From positions 193,606 to 257,605 of the forward strand of contig MFPR01000028.1 in the NCBI GenBank assembly GCA_001784175.1: 64,000 bases of DNA, in the 5' to 3' direction. Shown piece after piece: positions 25,130 through 33,882 of the stretch. The DNA comes from Candidatus Lindowbacteria bacterium RIFCSPLOWO2_12_FULL_62_27 (GTDB lineage: Bacteria; Lindowbacteria; 2-12-FULL-62-27). Numbering within the stretch: the first letter of the stretch is position 1; the number at the start of each line of letters is the position of its first letter. The position numbers were made by a program, and so were the translations under genes. The notes under the pieces are model-generated. The model made no database searches, had not been told where the DNA came from, and saw nothing but the letters and a program-made list of their open reading frames with translations.

Positions 25130-27685
25130 ATGAGTGAGTACGATCCGCAGAGGATTGAGACCGAATGGCAGGAGGCGTGGCGCCGGCGGGGGTTCTGGCC
25201 GGCGCCGGCGCGTCCGGCGCCGGCGAGGAAATACTATTGCCTGGTGATGTATCCGTATCCCTCGGGGCGGATTCACATGGGGCACGTGCGCAACTACGCG
25301 ATCGGCGACGCGCTGGCCCGGTACCGCCGGCAGGAAGGCTGTGAGGTGCTGCATCCGATCGGATGGGACGCGTTCGGACTTCCCGCCGAGAACGCGGCGA
25401 TCGATCGCGGGATTCATCCGGCGAAATGGACCTACGACAACATCGCGCACATGAAGCGGCAACTTCAGCGTCTGGGGATCTCCTACGATTGGAGCCGCGA
25501 GGTGACCTGCTGCGCGCCCGACTATTACCGGTGGGGCCAGTGGTTTTTCCTGAAACTTTATGAGAACGCGCGGGCCCTGGCCTACCGCAGCGAGGGTTTG
25601 GTGAATTTCTGTCCGAGCTGCGAGACGATTCTTGCAAACGAGCAGGTGGAGGAGGGCCGGTGCTGGCGGTGCGAGAGCGTGATAGAGCTTCGGCGGCAGA
25701 ACGAGTGGAAACTCCGGATCACCGCCTACGCGGAGGAGTTGTTGGGGGGGCTGGACGATTTGAAAAAGGGCTGGCCGTCCCAGGTGCTCGAAATGCAGCG
25801 GAACTGGATCGGCCGGTCGACCGGCGCGCATATTGTGTTTCCGGTTGTGGGGGAGGAAGCCGCCGCGTTGACCGTGTTCACGACGCGCGTGGACACGCTG
25901 TTTGGCTGCACGTACATGGTGCTGGCGCCGGAGCATCCGCTGACCGGCAAGCTCTGCGATCTGGGACGATGTTCGGCGTCGGGGCGGCGCGAGATCGACG
26001 AGATGATGCGGACGTCGAAGGCGCGGCGGACGGATGAGTCGGCCGAGAAGGTGGGGGTCGACACGGGCGCGCGCTGCGTGAATCCGGCGACGGGGGATCA
26101 GATTCCGATTTATGTGGCGAACTACGTGGTGATGGACTACGGCACGGGCGCCGTGATGTGCGTGCCGACGCACGACCAGCGGGATTTTGAATTTGCGAAG
26201 AAGTACGGGCTGCCGCTCAGGGTGGTGATTGAGCCGCCGGGCGTAACGTTAAAGGAGAGCGAGATGCGCGCCGCCTATGAGGGAGACGGTGTCCTTGCCC
26301 GATCGGGTCCCTTTGACGGCCTGTCCAACCGCGAGGCGATGGAGAAAATGGCCGGGTGGCTGAAAGACCGCGGGCAGGGCGGCCCGACGGTGACGTACCG
26401 GCTGAGGGACTGGGGCATTTCGCGGCAGCGGTACTGGGGCAATCCCATTCCGATCGTGTATTGTGACGGGTGCGGGATTGTTCCAGTTCCGTATCCGGAT
26501 TTGCCGGTGCGATTGCCGGAGCAAGCCGTTTTTTCAGCGCACGGCGGCAACCCGCTGAACAAGGCGGCGGATTTTGTGAATACGGCCTGCCCGTCGTGCG
26601 GCAAGCCGGCGCGCCGGGAGACGGACACGATGGACACGTTCGTGGACTCGTCGTGGTATTTCGCGCGCTACACGGACCCGACCAACGCCGAGTCTCCTGT
26701 CGACCGGGACAAGGCCGACGCGTGGCTTCCGGTCGACCAGTACATCGGCGGTATTGAACACGCGTGCATGCATCTTTTGTACGCGAGGTTTTTCCACAAA
26801 GTGATGCGCGATCTCGGCCTCGTTTCGAGCGACGAGCCGTTCGCGCGGCTTCTCACGCAGGGCATGGTGCGGAAGGAGACGCATGCGTGCGCGCAGCACG
26901 GGTATTTGTATCCGGAGGAGGTGACCGCCGCACGCGCCTGCGGGAAGTGCGGCGCGGAGGTGTCCATCGGGCGTGTGGAGAAGATGAGCAAGTCGAAGAA
27001 GAACGTGGTGGATCCGGACGAGATGGTGAAAAAATACGGGATCGACACGATCCGCCTCTTCATCCTTTTTGCGGCCCCGCCGGAAGGGGACCTGGACTGG
27101 AGCGAGTCCGGGGTGCAGGGGTGTTACCGCTTTTTGAAGCGGGTCTGGCGGCAGATCGATCAGGCCGGCGAGCCGGGGGATGCCTCCGGAGAAGATGCGC
27201 CCGCCGATCGGGTCGTTTATGTGAAGCTGCAGCAGACGATCGCGAAATTTCGTTCGGACATTTCCGGCCGGTTTCAATTCAACACCGCGATCGCCGCGTG
27301 CATGGAGCTTCTGAACGTTCTCGAATCAAGCGATGTCCGGCCCGCGATGCGTCGCTCCGCGATGAAGGCGATGCTCGCCCTGCTGTCGTCCCTCGTCCCG
27401 CATATTGCGGCGGAGGGCTGGCGCCGTCTCGGATTTCCGGGCGAAGCCGAAGCCGCGCCGCTGCCGGAACCGGACAGGTCCGCGCTGGTTGCGGAGCGGG
27501 TAACGATCGGGGTGCAGGTGAACGGCAAGATCCGCGACCGGATCGAGGTGGCCGCGGATGCGGACGAGTCGACGGTGGCGCGCGCCGTGCTGGCGCTGCC
27601 GAAGGTGGCGGAGATGATCAACGGGAAGCGGATCGAGAAGCAGATCTACGTGCCCAAACGACTCTTTTCGGTGGTTGTGAGCTGA
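25130..27685 (+). CDS. leuS: Leucyl-tRNA synthetase
   Basis: Charges tRNA-Leu in the cytosol. Length 851 residues, normal for the family. The HIGH motif appears as HMGH at 49-52 and KMSKS at 618-622. Between them lie a zinc-type CPSC...CWRC pair, the CP1 editing domain (TVFTTRVDTLFGCTYM), and a second CDGC/CPSC pair. The C-terminal domain ends with the typical GVQVNGKIRDRIEV. The ATG at 25130 is preceded by GGGATCGGGG. The 60 bases upstream contain direct repeats of ACAGAATACAGA, a low-complexity tract common in such genomes. Confidence 0.97.
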   Translation: MSEYDPQRIETEWQEAWRRRGFWPAPARPAPARKYYCLVMYPYPSGRIHMGHVRNYAIGDALARYRRQEGCEVLHPIGWDAFGLPAENAAIDRGIHPAKWTYDNIAHMKRQLQRLGISYDWSREVTCCAPDYYRWGQWFFLKLYENARALAYRSEGLVNFCPSCETILANEQVEEGRCWRCESVIELRRQNEWKLRITAYAEELLGGLDDLKKGWPSQVLEMQRNWIGRSTGAHIVFPVVGEEAAALTVFTTRVDTLFGCTYMVLAPEHPLTGKLCDLGRCSASGRREIDEMMRTSKARRTDESAEKVGVDTGARCVNPATGDQIPIYVANYVVMDYGTGAVMCVPTHDQRDFEFAKKYGLPLRVVIEPPGVTLKESEMRAAYEGDGVLARSGPFDGLSNREAMEKMAGWLKDRGQGGPTVTYRLRDWGISRQRYWGNPIPIVYCDGCGIVPVPYPDLPVRLPEQAVFSAHGGNPLNKAADFVNTACPSCGKPARRETDTMDTFVDSSWYFARYTDPTNAESPVDRDKADAWLPVDQYIGGIEHACMHLLYARFFHKVMRDLGLVSSDEPFARLLTQGMVRKETHACAQHGYLYPEEVTAARACGKCGAEVSIGRVEKMSKSKKNVVDPDEMVKKYGIDTIRLFILFAAPPEGDLDWSESGVQGCYRFLKRVWRQIDQAGEPGDASGEDAPADRVVYVKLQQTIAKFRSDISGRFQFNTAIAACMELLNVLESSDVRPAMRRSAMKAMLALLSSLVPHIAAEGWRRLGFPGEAEAAPLPEPDRSALVAERVTIGVQVNGKIRDRIEVAADADESTVARAVLALPKVAEMINGKRIEKQIYVPKRLFSVVVS

Positions 27686-27719
27686 TTCGATCTTCGTTTA
27701 TGTCGCGCCATCGTTCACG

Positions 27720-27766
27720 GCCCCCCTCACCTCAATCCTCTCCCCCCTGCGGGGGGAGAGGAGGTG
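27720..27766. repeat. Palindromic repeat before a small membrane protein gene
   Basis: CCCCCCTCACCTCAATCCTC followed by TCCCCCCTGCGGGGGGAGAG and GAGGTGAG is another intact copy of the dispersed palindrome. Its right arm ends in GGAGGTGAG, which serves as the ribosome binding site of the gene at 27776. Confidence 0.8.
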
Positions 27767-27775
27767 AGTAGACAC

Positions 27776-28204
27776 ATGGCGTCCCTTTTCACGGTGACGG
27801 CCGTGATCCATTTTCTGGCGTTCAGCCTTTTCTTCGGCGCGTTTCTTTTGCGACTGGCCGCGGTCAAATTCCGCCAGCCACTCGGTGAGCCGCGCGCGGA
27901 GTGGGTCCGGAAGGTGGATACCGTTTATTTCAACATCGGCGGGATCAGCATCATTGCGTTGTTCGGCAGCGGGATGATGAACGTTTTTTCGAACATATTC
28001 ATGGGGATGCCGGTGGACCGGGGATACCTCGTGACGCTGGGCTGGAAGCTGGGCGTGGCGCTTCTGGTCATTTTATTTTTCATCGGCGATCTCATGATGT
28101 GCCGCCGGGAGAAGCATTCGCTTCCGATGCAACTGACGCAGGCCCTCCTGTTTTTAGCGACGGGGATTCTCGGATTTTTTCTGATCGAATGGCGGGCGAG
28201 CTGA
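27776..28204 (+). CDS. Small four-helix membrane protein (CopD/DUF4149-like)
   Basis: A 142-residue protein with four hydrophobic segments, starting at ATG 27776 nine bases after GGAGGTGAG from the adjoining repeat. Segments are visible at about 4-26, 52-75, 85-106 and 118-137. The topology and motifs such as HFLAFSLFFGAFLL and YLVTLGWKLGVAL resemble small CopD/DUF4149-type membrane proteins. It also loosely resembles the PuuD-like protein at 24482. No metal-binding cluster is evident. The 3' end overlaps murJ by 16 bases, implying co-translation. Function unknown. Confidence 0.7.
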   Translation: MASLFTVTAVIHFLAFSLFFGAFLLRLAAVKFRQPLGEPRAEWVRKVDTVYFNIGGISIIALFGSGMMNVFSNIFMGMPVDRGYLVTLGWKLGVALLVILFFIGDLMMCRREKHSLPMQLTQALLFLATGILGFFLIEWRAS

Positions 28205-29742
28205 AGGACCCCGAGGGCCGGGCGCACCGCCTGGCGGTATCCGCCGTCTCGGGCGGCATTCTGGTATCGCGGGTGCTGGGATACGTGCGGGATGTCGTAA
28301 TCACGGCGGTGTTTGGCGTCGGCGGTGTGACCGACGCGTATCTGGTGGCGTTTCTCATTCCGAATTTTTTCCGTCGTCTGGCCGGCGAAGGGGCGCTGGG
28401 GGCGAGTTTCATTCCGATCTTCGCCGAGAAGGACAAGACGAACCGTGATGACGCGGAGCGGTTTGCGAGCCGCGCCATCAGTTACGTGTGTGTTGTTCTG
28501 ACGATCGTGTGCGTTTTCGCCGCGGTCGGTTCATCCGTCCTGGTTTCGGTGTTTGCGCCGGGTCTTCGTCAGACTCCCGCCGTCTTCGACCTGGCCAGCC
28601 GGCTCCTCGCCGTGCTGTTTCCCTACCTGCTGTTGATGAGCCTCTACGCCGTGATCAGCGGGATGCTGAACAGCCGCGGCCATTTTGGAATCCCGGCCGT
28701 CGCGTCCGCGCTGGAGAACATCTCGGTCATCACCGCCGCCCTGGTTCTGGCGCCGCGGATCGAGGGCGGCCCGGAGGCGCGGATCTGGGGCCTGGCCGCC
28801 GGCGTGCTGGTGGGAGGCGTTTTGCAGGTGGGCCTTGTGTGGTGGACGCTGAGCCGTACTGGGTTCAGGTTTCGGCCATCCCTTCGGCGCAGCCCGGAGC
28901 TGGTCGAGATGTTGCTTCTCATGGTCCCGGCCGCCGCGACGCTTGTGGTGTATCAGCTCAACAACATCATCAGCCAGGGAATTGCCTCGTTTCTTCCGCG
29001 CGGCACGATCACCGTTTTGTATCTCGCCTACCGCGTCATCGAATTTCCCTCCGCGCTCTTCGGCACCGCCGTCGGCACCGTGACGCTGCCGAAAGCGGCG
29101 CAGGCCGGCAACGCGGAGGAGTTCCGCGCGATCCTGGACCGGTCGGTCCGGCTGTGCCTTCTGTGGATGGTCCCGTCGATGACGGCCTTCATATTTTTCT
29201 CCGAGCCGCTGATCCGTCTCATGTTCGAATACGGCAAGTTCACCGCGGACAGCGTGTCGGGCGTGTCGGCCGCGCTTCGCGCATACGCCCTGGCTCTTCC
29301 GTTCATCGGGTTGTCGAGGATCCTGAGTTCCGCCTGTTACGCGGTCAAGTCACCCGGCGTGCCGATGCGCGCCGGCGCGCAGGCGGTGGCGGCGAACGTG
29401 ATCCTGTCGATTCTGTTTGTCTGGGCGTTTCCGTCTCCGTACAAAGCCTGCGGGATCGCGCTTGGCATGAGCCTCGCGAGCATGGTGAATCTTGCGCTTC
29501 TGATCCGGCAGACTGCGCGGTCCGGGATACTGCGGGGATTCCAGTTGAATGCGTTCCCGACGCCGGGCGTGCTTTTTCTCGCGTGTTCGCTGGTCTTTGC
29601 GATCCCGCTGTATTTTCTGACGCCGCACGTTCTGCGGCTGGCGCCCGGCGCGCTGAAACTTTCGACGGCCGTGCTCGTGTTCGTGTCGATCGGGGTTTAC
29701 TTCTTGTGTGTGAGGCGGCTTGGGGCAGGTCAAAAAAAGTAA
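28189..29742 (+). CDS. murJ: Lipid II flippase MurJ
   Basis: Moves lipid-linked peptidoglycan precursor across the inner membrane. The 517 residues carry about 14 hydrophobic segments typical of the MVF/MATE-like family. N-terminal RVLGYVRDVVITAVFG and DAYLVAFLIPNFFRRLAGEGALGASFIPIF (split across positions 25-70) are diagnostic. NNIISQGIASFLPRGTITVL and PKAAQAG further on are also typical. The ATG at 28189 overlaps the preceding gene by 16 bases. It is followed directly by a palindromic repeat and then the sdh promoter. Confidence 0.93.
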   Translation: MAGELKDPEGRAHRLAVSAVSGGILVSRVLGYVRDVVITAVFGVGGVTDAYLVAFLIPNFFRRLAGEGALGASFIPIFAEKDKTNRDDAERFASRAISYVCVVLTIVCVFAAVGSSVLVSVFAPGLRQTPAVFDLASRLLAVLFPYLLLMSLYAVISGMLNSRGHFGIPAVASALENISVITAALVLAPRIEGGPEARIWGLAAGVLVGGVLQVGLVWWTLSRTGFRFRPSLRRSPELVEMLLLMVPAAATLVVYQLNNIISQGIASFLPRGTITVLYLAYRVIEFPSALFGTAVGTVTLPKAAQAGNAEEFRAILDRSVRLCLLWMVPSMTAFIFFSEPLIRLMFEYGKFTADSVSGVSAALRAYALALPFIGLSRILSSACYAVKSPGVPMRAGAQAVAANVILSILFVWAFPSPYKACGIALGMSLASMVNLALLIRQTARSGILRGFQLNAFPTPGVLFLACSLVFAIPLYFLTPHVLRLAPGALKLSTAVLVFVSIGVYFLCVRRLGAGQKK

Positions 29743-29743
29743 C

Positions 29744-29780
29744 CCCCCACCCAACCTCCCCCACAAGGGGGGAGGGGGTG
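29744..29780. repeat. Short C/G palindrome after murJ
   Basis: CCCCACCCAACCTCCCCCAC followed by AAGGGGGGAGGGGGTG is a shortened relative of the dispersed palindrome. Located right after murJ and before the sdh promoter, it may also act as a transcription stop. Confidence 0.6.
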
Positions 29781-29802
29781 AAAACAGAGCAATTCAAAAA
29801 CA

Positions 29803-29830
29803 TTGACACCCCACCGTGTTTTGTTACAGT
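29803..29830 (+). promoter_or_regulatory. Promoter of the succinate dehydrogenase operon
   Basis: TTGACA (29803-29808) and TACAGT (29825-29830) are 16 bases apart. Transcription would start within a few bases of the ATG at 29840. No ribosome binding site precedes that ATG, so a leaderless or near-leaderless mRNA is predicted. Confidence 0.55.
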
Positions 29831-29839
29831 GCGCGTTGT

Positions 29840-30640
29840 ATGAGTGATCCATCGGGCGCACAAGCGCGGAATCCGCTCTACCGGGCCGGGTTTGCCGTGA
29901 CGGAACGCAGGGACTTGTGGTGGATGGAGCCCCTGCTGACGGTTCTGGGTCTTGGGGTCGGGTTTGGGTATCTGACGTGGGCTGCCTTCCTGGGGAACCC
30001 CGAACATGGGCATTACGGGCCGTATCTTTCCCCTGTCTACTCGCCGCCGGTGTACGAGTGGTTTCCGTCGATCATGACGTATCTGCCGGCGTTCGTGTCG
30101 CCGGCGCTGCTGATCCTGTGGGCGCCGGGCGGATTTCGCGCGACGTGTTATTACTACCGCAAGGCGTATTACCGGTCTTTTTTTCTGAACCCCGCGTCAT
30201 GCGCTGTCGGCAAGCCGTGGGAGAAGTACTGTGGCGAGACAGAATTTCCGCTGGTCGTGCAGAACATTCACCGGTATTTCATGTATCTGGCCGTCGTGAT
30301 TCTGGCCTTTCTCTGGTACGACGCGTTGAAGGCTTTTACGCGCGATGGCCCCAAGGACTATGTGGCGGGCGCAGGCAGCGTTGTTTTGCTTCTGAATGCG
30401 GTGTTCCTGTCGCTGTACACACTGGGCTGTCATTCCCTGCGTCATTTGATCGGCGGCTATCTCGACTGTTTTTCCACCTGCCCGACCTCGAAACTCCGGC
30501 ACACGGCCTGGGGCGGCGTGACGTGTCTGAACGAGCGGCACATGCTGTGGGCGTGGGTGAGTCTGGGGTGGGTCGGATTCACGGACCTTTACATTCGTCT
30601 GGTGTCGTCCGGCCGGCTGGCCGATCCGGTGTTGTTTTAA
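29840..30640 (+). CDS. sdhC: Succinate dehydrogenase/fumarate reductase membrane anchor
   Basis: A 266-residue integral membrane protein with five or six hydrophobic segments, immediately before the flavoprotein and iron-sulfur subunits (3 bases to sdhA). It is of the single large anchor type found with actinobacterial Sdh1-like complexes (CYYYRKAYYRSFFLNPASC, HRYFMYLAVVILAFLWYD, YTLGCHSLRHLIGG), not the paired SdhC/SdhD type. Conserved histidines in HRYF and CHSLRH are candidate haem ligands. It would anchor the enzyme to the inner membrane and pass electrons to quinone. The start is ATG 29840; no ribosome binding site is seen (see the promoter at 29803). Confidence 0.85.
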   Translation: MSDPSGAQARNPLYRAGFAVTERRDLWWMEPLLTVLGLGVGFGYLTWAAFLGNPEHGHYGPYLSPVYSPPVYEWFPSIMTYLPAFVSPALLILWAPGGFRATCYYYRKAYYRSFFLNPASCAVGKPWEKYCGETEFPLVVQNIHRYFMYLAVVILAFLWYDALKAFTRDGPKDYVAGAGSVVLLLNAVFLSLYTLGCHSLRHLIGGYLDCFSTCPTSKLRHTAWGGVTCLNERHMLWAWVSLGWVGFTDLYIRLVSSGRLADPVLF

Positions 30641-30643
30641 GCC

Positions 30644-32476
30644 ATGGACAAATACGAAACGCACGAAAGCGACGTGCTGGTGATCGGCGCGGGCGGTGCG
30701 GGATTGCGCGCGGCCATCGAGTCGTCGGCGCAGGGCGCCCGGACGGCGCTCGTGTGCAAATCGCTTCTGGGGAAGGCGCACACCGTGATGGCGGAGGGCG
30801 GCATTGCGGCGGCGCTGGCGAACGTGGACGCGGAGGACGACTGGCGGGTGCATTTTCACGACACGATGGCCGGCGGCAAGATGCTCAACAACTGGCGGAT
30901 GGCGGAGCTTCACGCGAAGGAGGCGCCGGATCGTGTGTACGAGCTTGAGCGCTGGGGCGCGGTGTTTGACCGGACCGGCGACGGCAAGATTCTCCAGAGG
31001 GCCTTCGGGGGCCACCGGTACAAGCGGCTGTCGCACGTCGGAGACCGCACAGGCCTCGAGATGATCCGGACGCTTCAGGACAAAGGCGTTCATCAGGGGA
31101 TAGACATCTATATGGAATGCACGATCACGCGCCTGTTGAAGGACGGTGACCGGATTACCGGGGCGTTCGGATACTGGCGGGAGAGCGGCCGGTATGTCGT
31201 CTTCAAGTCAAAGGCCGTGGTTCTCGCGACCGGCGGGATCGGCAAGTCCTACAAGATCACGTCGAATTCCTGGGAATACACCGGCGACGGCCACGCGATG
31301 GCGTACGAGGCGGGCGCGGAACTGATCGACATGGAATTTGTGCAGTTTCATCCGACGGGCATGGTGTGGCCGCCGGGCGTGCGGGGCCTTCTGGTGACGG
31401 AGGCCGTCCGGGGCGAGGGCGGGATATTGCGGAACTCCAAGGGCGAGCGGTTCATGTTCAAATACCTTCCGGAAGCGAACAAGAAGGATTTTGCGGAATC
31501 GGACGAGGAAGCGCGCCGGTGGGTGGACGAGGTGCTTGCGGGAAAGAAACCGACCGTGCGCCGTCCGCCGGAGCTGTCGACGCGCGACAACGTGGCGCGG
31601 TCGATCTACACGGAGGTAAAGGAGGGCCGGGGATCTCCGCATGGCGGCGTGTTTCTGGACATCAGCTACCAGCCGGCGGAGCGCGTGAAGAAAAAACTGC
31701 CGAGCATGTATCACCAGTTTCTGGAGCTTGCGGACGTGGACATCACGAAGGAGCCGATGGAGGTGGGCCCGACGTGTCATTACAGCATGGGCGGAGTTCG
31801 AGTGGACGCGGACAGCGGAGCGTCTACCGTTCCGGGCCTGTTTGCGTGCGGGGAGGTGTCGGGCGGAATGCACGGCGGGAACCGGCTGGGCGGAAATTCG
31901 CTGTCGGACCTCGTGGTGTTCGGCCGGCGGGCCGGGCTTGGCGCGGCGGACTATGCGAAGTCTGCCCCGTCGCCCCGCCCGGACGGCCGCGAGATCGAGG
32001 AGGCCGCGTCCATCGTATCGGCGCCGTTTGACCGGCCGGATGGCGAGAGCCCGTACGACATTCAGCGCGATCTGCAGACGGCGATGAGCGAGTTTGTCGG
32101 AATTTTCCGCACGGAGGCGGACTTGGAGGAGGGGCTGCGCCGGATCGAGACCCTGAAGGCGCGCGCGAAGACCGTCGGTGTCGCCGAGGGAACGCGCCTG
32201 TACAATCCGGGCTGGCACCTGGCGCTGGATTTAAAAAATCTTCTGATTGTGAGCGAGGCCATCGCGCGCGCCGCGCTCCTGCGCAAAGAGAGCCGGGGCG
32301 CGCACAGCCGGCTGGACCATCCCAAAACGGACTCTCATTTCGGAAAAGTGAACCTTGCCGTCCGGAATGTGGGCGAGCGGATGGAAGTCCGGGAGACACC
32401 GCTCTTGGAGATGCCGGCCGAATTGAAGAAGGTCTACGACGAAGTCGAGACCCCAAAAGCGGTCAAGGTTCCGTAG
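30644..32476 (+). CDS. sdhA: Succinate dehydrogenase/fumarate reductase flavoprotein subunit
   Basis: Oxidises succinate or reduces fumarate at a covalent FAD. 610 residues. The FAD-binding motif VIGAGGAGLRAA starts near 13, and His46 in KAHTVMAEGG is the covalent FAD site. Substrate and catalytic motifs include QFHPTGM, GEGGILRN, STRDNVARSI with the catalytic Arg, and HYSMGG. GNRLGGNSLSDLVVFG completes the FAD domain. The C-terminal helical domain is present. Direction (succinate oxidation or fumarate reduction) cannot be told from sequence; fumC at 61147 offers a TCA context. Confidence 0.96.
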   Translation: MDKYETHESDVLVIGAGGAGLRAAIESSAQGARTALVCKSLLGKAHTVMAEGGIAAALANVDAEDDWRVHFHDTMAGGKMLNNWRMAELHAKEAPDRVYELERWGAVFDRTGDGKILQRAFGGHRYKRLSHVGDRTGLEMIRTLQDKGVHQGIDIYMECTITRLLKDGDRITGAFGYWRESGRYVVFKSKAVVLATGGIGKSYKITSNSWEYTGDGHAMAYEAGAELIDMEFVQFHPTGMVWPPGVRGLLVTEAVRGEGGILRNSKGERFMFKYLPEANKKDFAESDEEARRWVDEVLAGKKPTVRRPPELSTRDNVARSIYTEVKEGRGSPHGGVFLDISYQPAERVKKKLPSMYHQFLELADVDITKEPMEVGPTCHYSMGGVRVDADSGASTVPGLFACGEVSGGMHGGNRLGGNSLSDLVVFGRRAGLGAADYAKSAPSPRPDGREIEEAASIVSAPFDRPDGESPYDIQRDLQTAMSEFVGIFRTEADLEEGLRRIETLKARAKTVGVAEGTRLYNPGWHLALDLKNLLIVSEAIARAALLRKESRGAHSRLDHPKTDSHFGKVNLAVRNVGERMEVRETPLLEMPAELKKVYDEVETPKAVKVP

Positions 32477-32481
32477 CCTCG

Positions 32482-33216
32482 ATGCCGGAACAACGATCCT
32501 TTCGAGTTTTCCGCGGGGACGCGGGTGGCGGCCAGATGAAGGAATACACGGTGGAAACAGGCCCGGGCATGGTCGTGCTGGACGCCGTCCATCAAATCCA
32601 GGCCACGCAGGCGCCGGACCTGGCCGTGCGGTGGAACTGCAAGGCCGCGAAGTGCGGATCGTGCAGTGCGGAAGTGAACGGCAAGCCGAAACTGATGTGC
32701 AAGACGCGCCTGGACGATCTGCCGGCGGACCGACCGGTGGAGGTGCGGCCGATGCGGACGTTTCCGTTGATCAAGGATCTGGTGACCGACGTTTCCTGGA
32801 ATTATGAAGTGAACAAGAAGATCCCGCCGTTCACGCCGAAGCCGAACGGCGAGTGGCGATGGATGCAGGAGGACGTGGACCGCGTGCAGGAGTTCCGGAA
32901 ATGCATTGAGTGTTTCCTGTGCCAGAACGTCTGCCACGTGTTGCGGGAGCATCAGAAGCAGCCCGAGTTTTTCGGCCCCCGTTTTTTTGTGCGCCTTGCC
33001 GCGCTGGAGATGCACCCGATGGACGCCGCGGACCGGCTGGACCTGACCCATCGGCAATCGGGGGTCGGGTACTGCAACATCACCAAGTGCTGTACGGAGG
33101 TCTGCCCGGAGGACATCCACATTACGGACAACGCGATCATCCCGCTGAAGGAGCGCGTGGTGGACCGCTTTTACGATCCGGTCCGGCGACTCCTGCGGAA
33201 ATTATTTCGGCGCTAA
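32482..33216 (+). CDS. sdhB: Succinate dehydrogenase/fumarate reductase iron-sulfur subunit
   Basis: Carries electrons from FAD to the membrane anchor. 244 residues. A 2Fe-2S site is formed by CKAAKCGSC and a later Cys in KLMCKTR. The C-terminal ferredoxin part has CIECFLCQNVCHV and CNITKCCTEVCPEDI for the other two clusters. ATG 32482 is five bases after the sdhA stop. The sequence upstream of the first cysteines lacks a strong ribosome binding motif, so coupling with sdhA is likely. Confidence 0.95.
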   Translation: MPEQRSFRVFRGDAGGGQMKEYTVETGPGMVVLDAVHQIQATQAPDLAVRWNCKAAKCGSCSAEVNGKPKLMCKTRLDDLPADRPVEVRPMRTFPLIKDLVTDVSWNYEVNKKIPPFTPKPNGEWRWMQEDVDRVQEFRKCIECFLCQNVCHVLREHQKQPEFFGPRFFVRLAALEMHPMDAADRLDLTHRQSGVGYCNITKCCTEVCPEDIHITDNAIIPLKERVVDRFYDPVRRLLRKLFRR

Positions 33217-33219
33217 GGA

Positions 33220-33249
33220 TTGACAATCATTCCTCAGGTTTTATAGGAT
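33220..33249 (+). promoter_or_regulatory. Candidate promoter for the response-regulator operon
   Basis: TTGACA at 33220-33225 is followed by TATAGG at 33242-33247 (16-base spacer) or TAGGAT at 33244-33249 (18-base spacer). It lies just after the sdhB stop and about 160 bases before the next gene. No other feature is seen in 33250-33411. Confidence 0.4.
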
Positions 33250-33411
33250 ACGTGGTATTGGAAGGGCGTTCTATTCAAATTAGCTAAAAGTTCATAGCGA
33301 CCACAACTTGGGAAGACATGGATCGAGCATCGGCGCGCCGCGCCGGATGCCAACGGAATCGATCATCCGACTGATCGAGCAGGGGAGATTTCTACACGGG
33401 AGGCGGGTTTC

Positions 33412-33882
33412 TTGGGCGGAAACAGCATTTTTGTCGTAGATGACGAACCGGACGTGCTTGAACTGGTCAAGGACCTGTTGACCATCAACCGGTACCGTGT
33501 GTGGACGTTCACGAGCGCCAAGGACATGATCGCGGGCCTGCGGGAGATCCGTCCGGACCTGATCGTACTGGACATCATGATGCCCGAGATGAACGGATAC
33601 GAGCTGTGCAAGTTCATCAAAGGAAACGACAAGCTCAAAGGGATCAAAATTTGTTTTCTTTCCGCCAAATCCGCGCCCGAAGACATTCAGAAGGGCAAGG
33701 AGATGGGCGCGGACGAATACATGACGAAACCTTTCGAAAACCGGAACATGCTTGCGAAGATCAAGGCCCTCATCGGTTCGGCTTGGGAAGAGGCGGCCCC
33801 CAAACCCCGGGATGCAAAGCCGACCGCGTCGGTGATGACGACGAGCACGTTGAAGAAGCATAACGGCAACGGCATGATGTGA
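33412..33882 (+). CDS. Response regulator receiver-domain protein
   Basis: A 156-residue stand-alone CheY-like protein. TTG 33412 is used, with GGGAGG upstream. The acidic pair lies in FVVDDEPDVLEL, the phospho-acceptor Asp in LIVLDIMMPEMNGYE (near residue 55), Ser/Thr in CFLSAKSAP and the Lys in YMTKPFEN. After the receiver domain comes a 30-residue Ala/Pro/Thr/Lys-rich tail with no DNA-binding domain. No histidine kinase is nearby. The stop overlaps the lolC start (GTGA, 33879-33882), an unusual pairing. Confidence 0.85.
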   Translation: MGGNSIFVVDDEPDVLELVKDLLTINRYRVWTFTSAKDMIAGLREIRPDLIVLDIMMPEMNGYELCKFIKGNDKLKGIKICFLSAKSAPEDIQKGKEMGADEYMTKPFENRNMLAKIKALIGSAWEEAAPKPRDAKPTASVMTTSTLKKHNGNGMM

